The notes: generated by a model not told the origin, from the letters alone. Counted from the stretch's first letter, positions 48,835 through 60,815 are shown. The stretch is 64,000 nucleotides of DNA from Lytechinus pictus (GCF_037042905.1 NC_087259.1:24166501-24230500); one strand, 5' to 3'. Made by a program: numbers and translations.

Positions 48835-50628
48835 AGTAGAATAGTCCAATTCGACTATACTGGAGCTTGCGGGTGATAGTAAAACTTTAGGTTTCTTTAC
48901 CGTAAAAGCGAACGAGCTAGACCTTGCATGAATTCTCGGTTCTCCACATTATAGCATTTATATAGCGCTTTTTCATTGGAACATGCTCAAAACGCTTTAC
49001 AAAATATATTGAATTAGTAATTATACTTTCTCTGTGCTACAATATATTAAGGGGATGTTAAAGAGAAAACAAATAGTTTTTTTTTGCGTTTTTGATATTT
49101 GTAATGAAGAACATGAACGGATATTCATGATCTTATTCCTTTGTTAATGGTGCATGTCTGGGCTCTCATATCTCTAATTCTAAATTTTGATTTTTTGATT
49201 TGATTTGATTTATTGGTTTCTTCTGCATCCATAACATTCGTATAATACATTTTTCATAACATAACATGCTAGCATTTTTGGCATGAATCATAAATAAAGA
49301 GTATTAAAAAGATAATTTCAGACAAAAATGATTAACTATATGATATTCACAATTTGCAGGAGAAGGATTGTCATCATAAGCAGATTGCTTGAAAAAAATG
49401 ACAATCCCAAACTTATACTAATTGAATTAATTAATACATTTATAAAGCAGAATGGGCATACATTTTCAAATACGAAACATGAATTCATGCAATATTATAG
49501 TATGAAGATGAAGATGATAAAGCTGAGGGTGACGGTGATATGATGTTGATGATGATGATGATGATGAAGGCCATGGAGATGATGGTGGTCATGATGAAGA
49601 TATTGGTAATGATGTAAATGTACTTTCTTTCATGAACAAAGTTTTCAGCATTGAATATGATCGGATATTCATGATCTTTTTCCTTGTTAATTAATGAGTG
49701 TGCTCTCATATCTCTAAATCTGAATGTAATTTCTTTCATGAACAAAGTTTTCAGCATTTTAAAAGATAATTATTCAATACATGCAGAGCTGAATGGGTCC
49801 ACTATTATTGCCGCGTGCCATTTTTGTTCCCTTATGTTTTTTTTACCAATGGCGTCAGACCGAACTGCATGGGGCATTAAACATCGGGTCCTATTTACGC
49901 TCATTAAAGCCTACTTTACATCGTGTAAGGCTCCGTATGTGACAAACAGTTACACTAACCTAAATACCCAAATTCCTAAGCAATAATCTAATAATATACC
50001 CCGGTAACATCTTTATAAAAGTGCGTTCACATTGCTGGCTTGAGGTTTCATTTACAGTTGCATAGCTACAAACATGCACTCTCAGAAATATGTTTAGAAC
50101 AACCGCAAAGTTGGATTTTTAAAAAAATCCCAATTAATTTTGCATGTAGTTTTGTTTTAACAAACAGTAGATAGATTAATATTTGAAGTAACCAATAGGT
50201 TGGTTGAATAAAATGTGAAATTGTGCCATATTATTGATTGTTTATTCTGTAAGTTTTGCTTGATAGTTGCTTGTTTATGTTGGTTAATTCTTTGTTTACT
50301 TTTTACTGACGTAAATAACTATCTTGGTACTCCTGGCGCAGGTCTGTTCGAGCTGAATTTAACTTATTCTTAAACATTTTTTTTTCATTTACGTTACACG
50401 TAACTATTTGTCTCTTTTGTACTCATTTGTTTTGGTAAATTTCAATCATTATCCGTATCATCATTTCTTTCTTTTCAAACATCGTGCATACTTTCTATTA
50501 GACGCGTCTACGCAGTAATATTCATATAACATCGATCCTCTTTCTTGATTAAAAACCAAATAAAAAATCACTCAGTTTGGTCGATAAGAAAGGAAAAGAC
50601 GCTATATCAAAATTGGATTAGATTGCAC
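48835..50628. repeat. Segmental direct repeats and GAT microsatellite
   Basis: TTCTTTCATGAACAAAGTTT followed by TCAGCATT occurs at about 49625 and again 106 bp later at 49731. GGATATTCATGATCTT and CTCTCATATCTCTAA occur at about 49120-49175 and again at 49660-49720. A (GATGAT)n tract at about 49500-49610 lies between the copies. Around 48953-49005 a TATATAGCGCTTTTTCATTG fragment resembles a SINE body. No gene. Confidence 0.7.
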
Positions 50629-50862
50629 CGCAAAACTCCGGTGTGGATTTACCACCAGCCCGGAATCTATATGTCCACACCAGCTGACCAGAGAAGTGTT
50701 AAACAACACCAGTTTGGTTTTGGTCTATAACATGCAGATAGGTGTTTATACAACACTAATTAGTATTAAAACACCATCAGTTTGATTCCAAACTGGTGTT
50801 GTTTTTCAATACGTCTCTGATGTTGATTCCGGGCTGGTGGTAAATCAACACCGGAGTTTTCG
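50629..50862. mobile_element. MITE, CTCCGGTGTNGATTTACCACC ends
   Basis: AAAACTCCGGTGTGGATTTA near the left end is matched in inverted form at 50834-50862, and the match continues through CCACCAGCCCGGAATC, about 35-40 bp per arm. A second inverted pair, ACAACACCAGTTTGG and CCAAACTGGTGTTGT, lies further in. Non-coding. Confidence 0.85.
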
Positions 50863-52350
50863 CAGCCGGAATTAAATATAATTGTTGTAAAGTTTGCTTA
50901 TCAGTAAAGTCAGCTTATTTCAACATTCGGTAATTATATTATATAACATATTTCAGCTATAATCACGATGTTGTTGTCCTTTTTTGTGTTCATTACAAAA
51001 ATGAGGTGATTCATAAGCCCACGTGAAGGGTGCGTTGTCATGGTAACGGTTGAGGTATTAATTCTTCTGTGTCACGGTTGCATCCAGAAATCGAAAGGGA
51101 TATATTTAAGGTATATCGGCGCCAAACCCATGCTGGGATCAATGCAGGAGGGATTTTTAAATTTCCGAACATATTTTTGTTATTGGGGATTTTTTTATTC
51201 TATGAAAAATTTCCCTTTCCTTACGAACATGACGAAAGGGGAATCGAATGAAGGATTTACAAGTAACTGAAAACTTAATAGTTCTATCAAATATATATAT
51301 AGTTACAAAGGTATTGATTCTAACGCAATGTGAACAAGCGCTTTTGTATTAGCAGGATGAGGCTGTTCCCATTTCTATTAATCTACCAATAAAGCTCCAC
51401 TTGATGCTAAGAACATAGGGCGCGTTCCGCATGTTCCGGGGCGGGCGCGTCCTTATTTCAATCCTGAACGAGCTTAGTTGGGCATCATTTAAGCTTGATT
51501 TTTATGCATACCAGGGGAGATAATTACGATGAGAGGGCGGAAGCCCATATCCCCATTTTCAAATTAATATAGGCAATAATTTATGAAAATCGTCAAAATT
51601 TTGCCATTATTTCACGAGATCACCGCGTGACCCTTTTCTAGTAAAAATTAACAGAATTTAGGTTATATTTCTGCATTTTTTCTAAAGTACTTTGATATCG
51701 TTGATATTGCTTACTAAAACGTTTTTCCAAGAAATATGCACGAGAAAATAAAGAGGAGCAGACAAAGAAGAAGAAGAAGAAAGGAAAGAAGAAGACGAAG
51801 CAGAACAAGGACATGAAGAAGAAAAAAAAGTAGAATAAGAAGGAAAATATTTTTTTCTCGTATTCATTTATGAAAAATAACTAATCATTGCTTTAAATCC
51901 ATAGGGAAAACTAAGAGAAGTGCATTTGCCTCTTAACTCAGTCCCACATATTGATGCAGATGTTTGGTCATACTTGAAGGACACTTCAATGTCCTTGAAG
52001 CCTCGCTTGGCTACAAACCAATCTATCATTCCATACCTCGCTACTTCTCTTGATTTGTCAGCGTAAAATGCTTCAACGGACGACTGGTTATTGCTTTTTT
52101 TTCTGAGTGTCTCCAATATTTTGCAATTATACCCTTTCTTTCATGTTCTTTTCGTATTTTATTTCTTCAATTCGAGCTGCTTTGTCCTACTTTTCACCAA
52201 GATTGTAGCAAGCGACATTATTATTTCCTTCTTTTGCTTTTGTTCTCTAATTTAAAACATTAAAAACATTTTCTGTGATTTTGTTTTGTATGTATCCTGA
52301 TTGTTCTCTGTCTGTTTCATGTTTTGTCCTATCTTTAATATCAAGGATTA
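50863..52350. other. Gene-free stretch
   Basis: AT-rich DNA with a purine tract (GAAGAAGAAGAAAGG) at about 51755-51850. A - strand frame at 51868-52116 has moderately normal composition but no start context, partner exon or recognisable domain, and is left uncalled. Confidence 0.4.
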
Positions 52351-52623
52351 CAGGGGTGGATCCAGGTTACAAAGGGGGGGGGGTGTAAAGGATAATTTTG
52401 ACAACCACCCACCCCCCCCCCAAAAAAAAAAAAAAAAAAAAAAATCGCTTCCAAATAGAGGTCATTTTGTGCATGAACAATTTGACAAGCCCCCAAAGTC
52501 CTTACTTACCTTTGCATGGCATTTTCCTCCAATATATATATATATATATATTATTTTTGTGCCTCTCAGGGGGGGGGGGGCACGGGCCAGATGTGCCCCT
52601 ACCCCTACCTGAATCCGCCACTG
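52351..52623. mobile_element. hAT-like MITE, CAGGGGTGGATCC ends
   Basis: Ends CAGGGGTGGATCCAGG and CCTGAATCCGCCACTG; the flanking octamers AAGGATTA and AATGATAA agree at six of eight positions. It contains poly-G, poly-C and poly-A runs and a (TA)n tract, plus CAATTTGACAAGC, shared with the 48366-48834 element. Confidence 0.7.
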
Positions 52624-53607
52624 AATGATAATTTTTTTTCAAAGATGGCGCTCTCAAAACAGCATAATCTTTTTATATATTTATTCTCCATTAATATTGT
52701 TCTCTTCTTTATTGAACATTCTTAATTAGACGGTCGTTTTATTAAACAAATTTCGATTAAACCTCGGAAAGGGTATATATAGGGACAAGAGAATTGGGGA
52801 TTAATCCTTTCTGTAGTAAGATATAAAAGATAATGCAAGTGAAAGCATGTACTGAATCATGGGAAATCATATTTCTGTCCAGTAAGTATAAAATCAAATT
52901 ATCGCAGTGAAAATGTCCTACAATTAAAATTGTAGCCTATCCTCATTTTTGCGACATGATAAAGAAAAATATATTTCTTTTTACATTGAGAGCAATGCTG
53001 TATTATAAGCATTAGCATTCGGTTGAAGTCCGATAATTATGTAAAATTTGATTATTTTGATCAATGTATAATGCTTGTTAACATTGTCAATATGGTTAAT
53101 GTTGCGGTTTAAAAAAAAAAGTATTTAGTGTGTGTAGGCCTATACATATTTGAGTGCATCATTATCTGTCAAGCTATTTTGCCCCACCAAGAAAAAGAAT
53201 CTTTAATATGCCTACTTATAGAAAGACATTGGTCATCTCTTAAAAAAATAGAGAGAATTGTCATTTACACTAACGATTCGCAGGTTTTTAATGTCTGTAC
53301 CATAGACAAACCAAGGTTCTTTTCACCAAGTGGCATGACATGCCTCTCTGTACGGGCACAGGCCCACAGTCGAGGCATGCAGGGAGACATGGAGCCCTGG
53401 TTGCAAATCCTTTCTCCTGAGATGTTTCTTGTCTTGTCAAATTAGTATAACAAGTCGGCAGACTTTAATCACTGTTTAGTAACTACGATGAACAGCGGTA
53501 ATGATGAATCCAGGCCAAGACGAGGTTTTTTACTCTCTCTCTTTAACAACCATTCCAGAAAATCTTCTATTGAATGAACAGACGGATTGACTAGCTAGGC
53601 AAGTGGC
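52624..53607. other. Gene-free stretch
   Basis: AT-rich to 53125; a + strand frame at 53128-53445 has no recognisable domain and no splice partner. Nothing else is seen. Confidence 0.4.
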
Positions 53608-53686
53608 CTTCTGTCGACTTGGTTTGGTCTAGATGCACTTGGTTTACAAGCAGTTGGTCTACTTTTCATCCAAAGTTAAACCTATT

Positions 53687-54001
53687 GGCCCGTACGTATT
53701 CTGAAATCGGGTTTAACTTAAACTCAGGTTTAAAGTTGTGGTTTAAGTATGGATAGCCAATTGTTACATAAATCACTAACAGTAGAGATATCATATTGCA
53801 GCTCTTTTGGCTCTCAAACCATTCGTAATTGTCTAGGAAGTATAACTAGATGATTGTCTTCACCATCGATGAATCAGGAAAGAGCACAGTAAACATAAGA
53901 ATTATACAACTTAATAAACATTTTGAAACTTTTGGCTTCCCATAATTTTAGCACAGAGTTAGACCACAGTCTAAGTTAAACCTGACTTCAGAATACAGGC
54001 C
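53687..54001. mobile_element. GGCCCGTA..TATTCTGAA MITE, full copy
   Basis: Runs from GGCCCGTACGTATTCTGAA to TTCAGAATACAGGCC, about 315 bp. The left end has an extra ACGT relative to other copies. It lies inside the GACCAA-type repeat, which continues on both sides (53608-53686 and 54002-54090). It is a close, inverted relative of 56622-56932. Confidence 0.85.
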
Positions 54002-54090
54002 ATTGGTCTACCGTCAATTTGATCTAATTGCCGTTCGATCGAAACTGCACTTGGTCTTCTACCCACCAGCCGAATTCAATTTAGTCCAAT

Positions 54091-56196
54091 AACCAATTGC
54101 TGTAATTTCTACCCTCGTCTTGTAGTACGTCGTCTAGTAAGTCAGACCATCCCAAAACGTAAAAAAAATCTATTTCAAAACGTGGTCATGGCATTCCAAA
54201 CTAAATTTACTAATTTTTTTTAAGAATTAGGGTATTAAATACATAGATCAATAAAGAGTTTTACCAATTACTGATAGCGACTTGAAAGTGATTTTATTTT
54301 ACATTTCATTAAAAACCGACATCTTATTTGATATTATTTTGCTAGTGGAATAATCACTGCAAATCGTGAGATTTATAATCAATACTTTTAGACAAACCAG
54401 CGTCCAATTTATTAGGCTTGCTTTTATGACATTATGATTAAGACAGTGAGGATATACATGACGTACTTGCTCAAGATTTGTGGGAGATTATCAATACATT
54501 ACATTAAAACAACCTTAACACTGAAGAAAACTTATTGTTTAGACAGGCTATCAAATATTCTAATCATTCCTGATACAGTAGAGGGAGGGACCATGGAGGT
54601 GAGCAAGGGGAGTGCGACTAAAGAGAGGGAAAAAGAGGAAAGAGGAGGAAGAAGATATGAGATAGAAGAAAGAAGTTATAAGAGAGAGAGACAAGTTGCA
54701 GTCATGTAACTATTTACTATCCATGTTATTCTATTGTAAAGTCGTCTTGCCACCCCCCCCCTAAAAAATCAAAATACCCTGGCGTTGCCTCTGGAAAGAG
54801 TAACCATTCTTAAATACTAAATACTGTCGTACGCTGTAATGTACTGCACATGGCGTCGTACTACCACTTTACTCAGTTGCACATAAAAACACGCAGGCTC
54901 GGGCAGACGACGATATAGACAACGATAATTCAAGTTGAAATCGATATCAAAAGAACAACGTTTCGTCTGTCTGAAGAGCGAGAGACACAACGAGAGGAAC
55001 ATCTTTTCTAATTGTCTTATCTCTCATTCCTTTGTTTTGAGTACGTTAATGATTTTATATTAATTGATGAGAAGATTGGGACTAAAGATGTTTGTTTTAA
55101 TCTCCATTCCACTTGCCCCACTTTAGTAGTACGCCATTACGTGTTACAAATAATTCTTATTTTATGTATTTAACTTATTTGGAGAGACTGTCTGGCGCCA
55201 GTGTTTTTCCGAAATTAACCCATATGTTATCCTAAAAATGGGAATATAGAAAGTGACATAAATAGGTTTGAGAGAAATGTTGGGAAATTGCTATTGAAAT
55301 AAGCGAATTTAGGACATTTTCTAAAAAAAAAAAAAACCTAACCCAAAATAATAAATAATTGAATAATAATACAAAAAAGAAAATAAATTGTGACTTATTC
55401 TACTTGTGACCCCTTCCCATGCTTTTTTCTTATAGTGTTAAATAGTTCCATTACTGCTTCAAAACCATCTCCATTACTAATTCTATACAATACTTCACTT
55501 TTCAAGAGAGAAGGACACCCCCACCCTCAAGTATATTTCCGCTCGTATAAACTTTGATACATTTTTCTAATCATTAAACATGTTAAATCTTACTGAATGT
55601 TAGATGGTGTTGCAGGTTTGCATGGTGGTGTGGATAATCGCAGAATAGGTTTTGCCCTTCACATCACATGGTGTACCGTAAACCTCTTCTGTGGTTAATG
55701 AATGCTAAAGATGATTTTCAAGATTTTTTTTTAAACAATTACTTCGCCATCCGGTATATCTTTCATGGAAGATAGTGATTGGTTGTCGAGCAATGTTATC
55801 AATTTAATGGATGTCAAATCTGCTATATGGGGTCAGATGGTTAACTGAATTTACCCTTGTACTGACATTATTATTGTTTGACTATACTTGCAAAGTCTGA
55901 AGTAAAAAAAAATAAACACACACACGCACACACCTTAACACTATAAAAATAGTGAATGCAGAATGATGTATTGTATAAATTATTACGCGCCCTCCGGCTG
56001 AAATTGTCGACCTGTTTTGAAGCTTATGTCAGCAATGTGATTATCATCCTACGTGATGGGAAGTGGCAAAGATGTAAATGGTCGCTTAGTTCGCATCCTC
56101 GGTATAATATTTATTATTTTCCACAGTGGATCTTTATCTAAACCGACTTATGTTTCATGTAAATATAGTTTTAATTTTGAGGGGGATAATCTCTGT
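54091..56196. other. Gene-free stretch
   Basis: AT-rich. A purine-rich tract lies at 54585-54700 (its frame is low complexity), a poly-C run at about 54753, and a short (CA)n tract at about 55917-55935. No exon is supported. Confidence 0.5.
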
Positions 56197-56345
56197 GGCC
56201 CGTATTCTGAAGTCGGATTTGATTTAAACTCTGGTTAAAATTGTGGTTTAACTATGGATAGCCAATTGTAACACAAAACTCTTACAGTACAAGTTCGATG
56301 AATCAGCTCATTTGACTCCCAAATCATTGATAACTGCCCGGCAAG
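56197..56345. mobile_element. GGCCCGTATTCTGAA MITE, left half only
   Basis: Begins GGCCCGTATTCTGAAGTCGG with the GTGGTTTAACTATGGATAGC subterminal block, then stops without the right terminus at about 56345. Confidence 0.75.
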
Positions 56346-56621
56346 AAGAAATCGTTCAATATAGTCCTCGCTCATCTGCAACCAATTCGCCTTCTTACAA
56401 ATGTAGTCTAATTGTAATTATCCCATTTACCATTTTGTATCATTTCCAATTAGGATCTACCCATTTATATCTATAATTTCACTTGGTTTAACATTACTTA
56501 GTCTATTATGAGATGAACTGTTTATGAACCAAATTTTCATTTGACAAAGAAACGATTCATAAGAAGACGAGGTGGAAATTAGACTATTTAATTAGACTGT
56601 TTAATGAGAATTAGACTAAGT

Positions 56622-56932
56622 GGCCCGTATTCTGAAGTCATCTTTAACTTAGTCAATGGTCTAACTCTGTGCTAAAATTATGGGAAGCCAAAAGTGTCAA
56701 AAAATTTATTAAGTTGTATGTTTCTTATGTTTACTGTGCTCTTTCCTGATTCATCGATGGTGAAGACAATCATCTTTTTATACTTCATAGACAATTATGA
56801 ATGACTTGAGAGCCAAATGAGCTGAAATACGATATCTCTACTGTTAGTGATTTATGTAACAATTGGCTTTCCATAATTAAACCACAATTTTAAACCTGAG
56901 TTTAAGTTCAACCCGATTTCAGAATACGGGCC
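56622..56932. mobile_element. GGCCCGTATTCTGAA MITE, full inverted copy
   Basis: GGCCCGTATTCTGAAGTC to GATTTCAGAATACGGGCC. The interior (TTCATCGATGGTGAAGACAAT in some form) is the reverse complement of the 53687-54001 copy with few differences. GACCAA-type repeat follows at 56935-57055. Confidence 0.9.
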
Positions 56933-57130
56933 AGTGTGAATAAGACCGAATGCAATTTAGACCAAACAACAATTAATGATTAGATCAAATTGATGGTAGA
57001 CAAAATGTGTTTAGTATATATCTGAGAAGCTAGACCAACTGTTTGTAGACCAAGTTATTAGAAAGAAAAGTCAACATTTGCACGTCTTTCTATTGGGGTA
57101 TATGATGCCCCTCCTTTGACTATAGTTAGT

Positions 57131-57417
57131 GGGAGCTTCGTGGTCTAGTGGTTACGAATTTCGTCTTTCAATCAGAGGGACGTGGGCTCGAATCCCAGCC
57201 ATGGCATGTTTTCCTTCAACAAGAATTTTATCCATATTGTGCTGCACTCAACCCAGGTGAGGAGAATGGGTACCCAGCAGGATTAATTCCTTGAATGCAC
57301 CAAGCACCTTTAGCAGCTGGAGCTAAAGTCGGGGTAATATACATGTATAGTTCTCCAAAGAATAGGCAACCAGATAATCGTCGCCTCATAAATGCTATAT
57401 GTTATTATTATCATTAC
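57131..57417 (+). mobile_element. tRNA-derived SINE
   Basis: The head GGGAGCTTCGTGGTCTAGTG contains a consensus pol III A box (TGGTCTAGTGG), and GGCTCGAATCC is a B box at about the right distance. The body carries CCCAGGTGAGGAGAATGGGT and CAGCTGGAGCTAAAG, and the tail is ATTATTATC. The body and tail are shared with the - strand copy at 12990-13260, which identifies a SINE and not a tRNA gene. The head resembles tRNA-Glu, but the acceptor stem does not pair. Confidence 0.85.
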
Positions 57418-57579
57418 CCATATATTTTTTATTCATTATTCTGTAATTTGTATATTACTTTGTTTATTGTTCCGTTTATTTACTTTTCTTTTTCTTTTTA
57501 CTTCAATTTCTCTTTTATTAAGTTTCACCTTATTTTCAAGTTTTTATTATTATAATTTCGTTGATATTTATTCATAAAT

Positions 57580-57690
57580 TGATTTTTTATTCTTTTGCAT
57601 TTTTCGCAGCCTTGTTGAAAAACAGCTTTTAGCTGATAGGTTTTTTTTTACCGCTATTAAATAAACAAAATACAAAATATACAAAGTAAA
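57580..57690 (+). mobile_element. LINE-type 3' tail
   Basis: GCCTTGTTGAAAAACAGCTT then TTAGCTGATAGG, a T run, and ACCGCTATTAAATAAACAAA with AATACAAA repeats, the form of a non-LTR retrotransposon 3' end. No coding part is left. Confidence 0.5.
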
Positions 57691-57705
57691 CCTTATTAAA
57701 TTGCT

Positions 57706-58080
57706 TTGTCATTTCTGTCTTCGCCCGAGATCGAGCTCGAGGGGCGGCCCCAGTACCCCATCAGGGCTGGCTCCGTCAAACGAGCCACGACGATCAAATG
57801 GTTCAAAACTAGGTTTCACCCTCGGGGGAAGAGGAAAGATTTGGTTCAGATAACTTTTAGGAAGATTTTTATCGTCGAGACGAAACGAGAAAGAAATAGG
57901 CTGCGAAGATGGATGGGTATTCATATTTCCATTTATAAAGATCACAAACATGTCCTGTTCTCATGGGTTGTCGATATTTTTTTTTCTTTCGCTCGCTCTG
58001 AAACGCTTCCCCCAACTATGAAGTCTGCAGCCCTCTTGCAATGCAATTCAACCAATGCTAATTTCAGAATGTCCGTTTAG
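57706..58080 (+). other. Unexplained GC-richer open segment
   Basis: A + strand frame of 124 codons is open here, and the first ~200 bases are richer in G+C than the surroundings (GAGGGGCGGCCCCAGTACC). The predicted peptide is Arg/Lys-rich and matches no family I know. There is no clear acceptor or donor of consistent phase. It could be an old gene fragment, an element body or chance. Confidence 0.25.
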
Positions 58081-58096
58081 GCCTATTTGTACACTT

Positions 58097-58336
58097 TAAA
58101 AAATATTGGGTAAAAATGCTCCATGGAGTAATTATGTGTCCAACCAACATTGGGCATTTCTTTTGGGCATTTTTATTTATCCAGTGTGATGAAATTTTTG
58201 CCCATTCTATAATTGCAGTTTATTTTTTTAAACCTTACTGGACAATATGCTTCCCGCATTGGGTAATATACTGCCCCAAATTGGATAGACACTTAATTAC
58301 CCTCGTGCTGGTTAAAATTTTACCCAATATTTTTTA
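58097..58336. mobile_element. MITE, TAAAAAATATTGGGTAAAA ends
   Basis: The ends TAAAAAATATTGGGTAAAA and TTTTACCCAATATTTTTTA are a perfect 19-bp inverted repeat, 240 bp in all, with terminal TA consistent with Tc1/mariner-type target choice. TTGGGCAT and TTGGGTAAT units recur inside. Related sequence lies at 47460-47670. Confidence 0.85.
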
Positions 58337-58479
58337 CAGTTTATTGAAGAATATGATATCAATCATTTTTGCTTAAAATACCAGTGAATTAAGGATGTAC
58401 CACTACCTCTTATGCGATGAAGCTGAATTCCAAAGCGATCTTCTTCCAAGAAAAGCCTATCATCATTGCAATCGTCTTA

Positions 58480-58840
58480 ATCAATGTCCTTGTGATCATC
58501 TAGGCCCGTAGTCATCATCACCACCGTTGCCATCACCAATATAATCGTCATCTTCATTGTCGTCGTAATTTTCATCAACGCCATCATCATAATCATTATC
58601 ATCATCATCGTCATCATCAATATCAACATCATCATCATCACTATCATCATCATAATCATCATATTTATCTTCATCAACGTCATCATCATAATAATATTGT
58701 CATTATCTCCATCATCATCGTCATCACTATCAACTTCGTCGTCATCATCATAATCATCATTATCACCATTATCACCACCATCATCATCATCAGCCTCATC
58801 ATCATCATTATCATCATCATCATCATTCCTGTCACAATAT
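58480..58840. repeat. ~360-bp (ATC)n/(GAT)n microsatellite
   Basis: Imperfect CATCAT triplets; the - strand frame encodes an Asp run then a Met run and is a repeat artefact. Confidence 0.97.
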
Positions 58841-58859
58841 AATTTCATTTTCCTCGTCC

Positions 58860-60730
58860 TCTTTTATCCACCGAAATTTCATCTTTACAAAAATATTAAA
58901 CTCGGAAGAATTTCTCCAATAGATTATGAACTACGAATTTATTTACACATGCTCGTTATGTCGCAATAAGGAAATGAAAATGGTTTAATATCAACAATTT
59001 AAAAGTCAAATCTACATAATTAAAAATGTATCTTATCTACACACAAAATTATAGTTGTATCAATATTGTTACATTCACGATTTAAAATCATCAATATTTG
59101 CATGGTGTCAGTCTGCACCGCTGCGCTTCGCTGGCGGTTTTTATTTTACATGGAATAATATCTTCAAATTCGCGAAACATTTCACGTAATACCAACATTT
59201 GCATCAACTCCTTGAACAACTCCACAAATCATGAGATCGATTCCTTAAATACATTCATCGTACATTTCAACATTCCACATCGATTCATTAATAAAAGTAA
59301 TTTATAATTTCATTTTAGTGAACATTTTTATATTGCTTTTCTTTAACTTCATGTATACATCATTATTTCAGTGCCTGAAAAGTAATAACATTGCCATGAA
59401 AAGGGAAACAAACTAATAAATTTCAATTAAAAAAGGACAAATCATTTGAAAGATCCTCTTAAACCGTTCCAAATGAGTCATTTGGGATCAGTTTGCATGA
59501 GGACTTTTATTCATTCTTAGAATATAGCAAAGAGTTCTAACCAAAACGTTTAACACGGAGAAATAAAGGAGTGTTTACAAAATGAGTTGTAATCGACATT
59601 ATTGTCAAATGTTTCAAACTTCAATGGAAGCAGGATGATACTTGCTGTATGTGTGCACCCCTCCTTTCACCCCAAATAAAAAAAAAATATTCCACTCTAT
59701 TTCGTAAGCAAATAATTTTGCCAGGCTGGATTTTTTTGTCGGGAGGGGGGGTACAGGTGGGAATGCCATGTCTGGGAGCGTGGACGATCCTTTCTCATTT
59801 ATTACTTTACAAATTCAAAATTTCAGGTGAAACCCTCCACCGGCCCCCACCGCCCCGCTAATCACATCCCAAGATCACAGTCCACTTATAACGAGATTTG
59901 TTGGGTTTTAATAAGATTCATGAAAATAGCAAAATGCTAGTCTCAACTCTCTCTTTTTTATCAATTCGTTCTTATATTGAATATTGTGTCTAATACTTTA
60001 AACAAATCATACAGTTACAGGTAAACACTGATAAGAAATTTTGATCTTAGGTATGAAGAATTTCACCTTTGGATCGAAACTATTTTTATGACGTTCATTA
60101 GGTGTTTCAACGGTGTTTAAGTTTCGTTGATGGAGTTTTGTAATAAAAGTAATTACACGAGGAATATAATTCCACTTCTGCTTAAAAAAATTAAAATTTT
60201 AGAAAGTCTCTGTAAAGCTGGTTCGATGTAAGAAAAATATTTTGTGGGATAAAATCACATTGAAAATATGTTGAAAGGATTTTTACAAAAACTGAATCAT
60301 CTGATCATCTGTACTTACTTCTAGCTCATTTATAGAGACTGCAAGATTATATAATAGCCTTGTTTTCTTTTTCAATTACTGAATAGATATACATTTTTAT
60401 TTCATCCAGTCATAATTAGATATACCGCTCCTTCACAGAATCGAAACAAAACCAAGTATAAGATGTTCATTTTAACTCCTCTATCCTTTCAACAAATTAC
60501 AACAATGATCACTTGTCACAAAAGTGGACGAATCTTCCGAAAAGACCAATGTCGTTTAATCCACAATCAAACCGAATTGTGTCCTCCAAAAATATTTTTT
60601 GGCAAACGGAATTTCCCAATGCCTTATTGATGAAGGAAAGATGTTTTGTGACGTCATACATCTTGGTAGGAGCTAAGCTAGAAGATTTATCTGACGTTGT
60701 AGTCGTAATCAAACTTGGTCCGTATTTTTT
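58860..60730 (-). other. No exon seen; possible Prrx 3' UTR or downstream DNA
   Basis: AT-rich sequence with short frames only. If the transcript does not end at the AATAAA at 60731-60736, some of this is 3' UTR. A poly-G stretch near 59740 and CCGGCCCCCACCGCC at 59835-59855 stand out slightly. Confidence 0.4.
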
Positions 60731-60736
60731 TTTATT
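60731..60736 (-). terminator. Candidate polyadenylation signal for Prrx
   Basis: TTTATT on the + strand is AATAAA on the - strand, about 80 bases past the Prrx stop codon. It lies in an A/T-rich run, so chance occurrence is quite possible. Confidence 0.3.
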
Positions 60737-60815
60737 TTGTGTGAGAACCGTCAGTTTACAGATGAACACGTCTGACGCATGAAAGTGAGATAATAGAAAG
60801 CCTCGAATCTCGCTC

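Noticed and set aside
57131..57205. tRNA-Glu-like gene
   Set aside because: A and B boxes are present, but the acceptor stem does not pair and the body and tail recur at 12990-13260, so it is a SINE head.
58477..58848. Asp-rich 123-codon frame on the - strand
   Set aside because: Encoded entirely by the GAT/ATC microsatellite.
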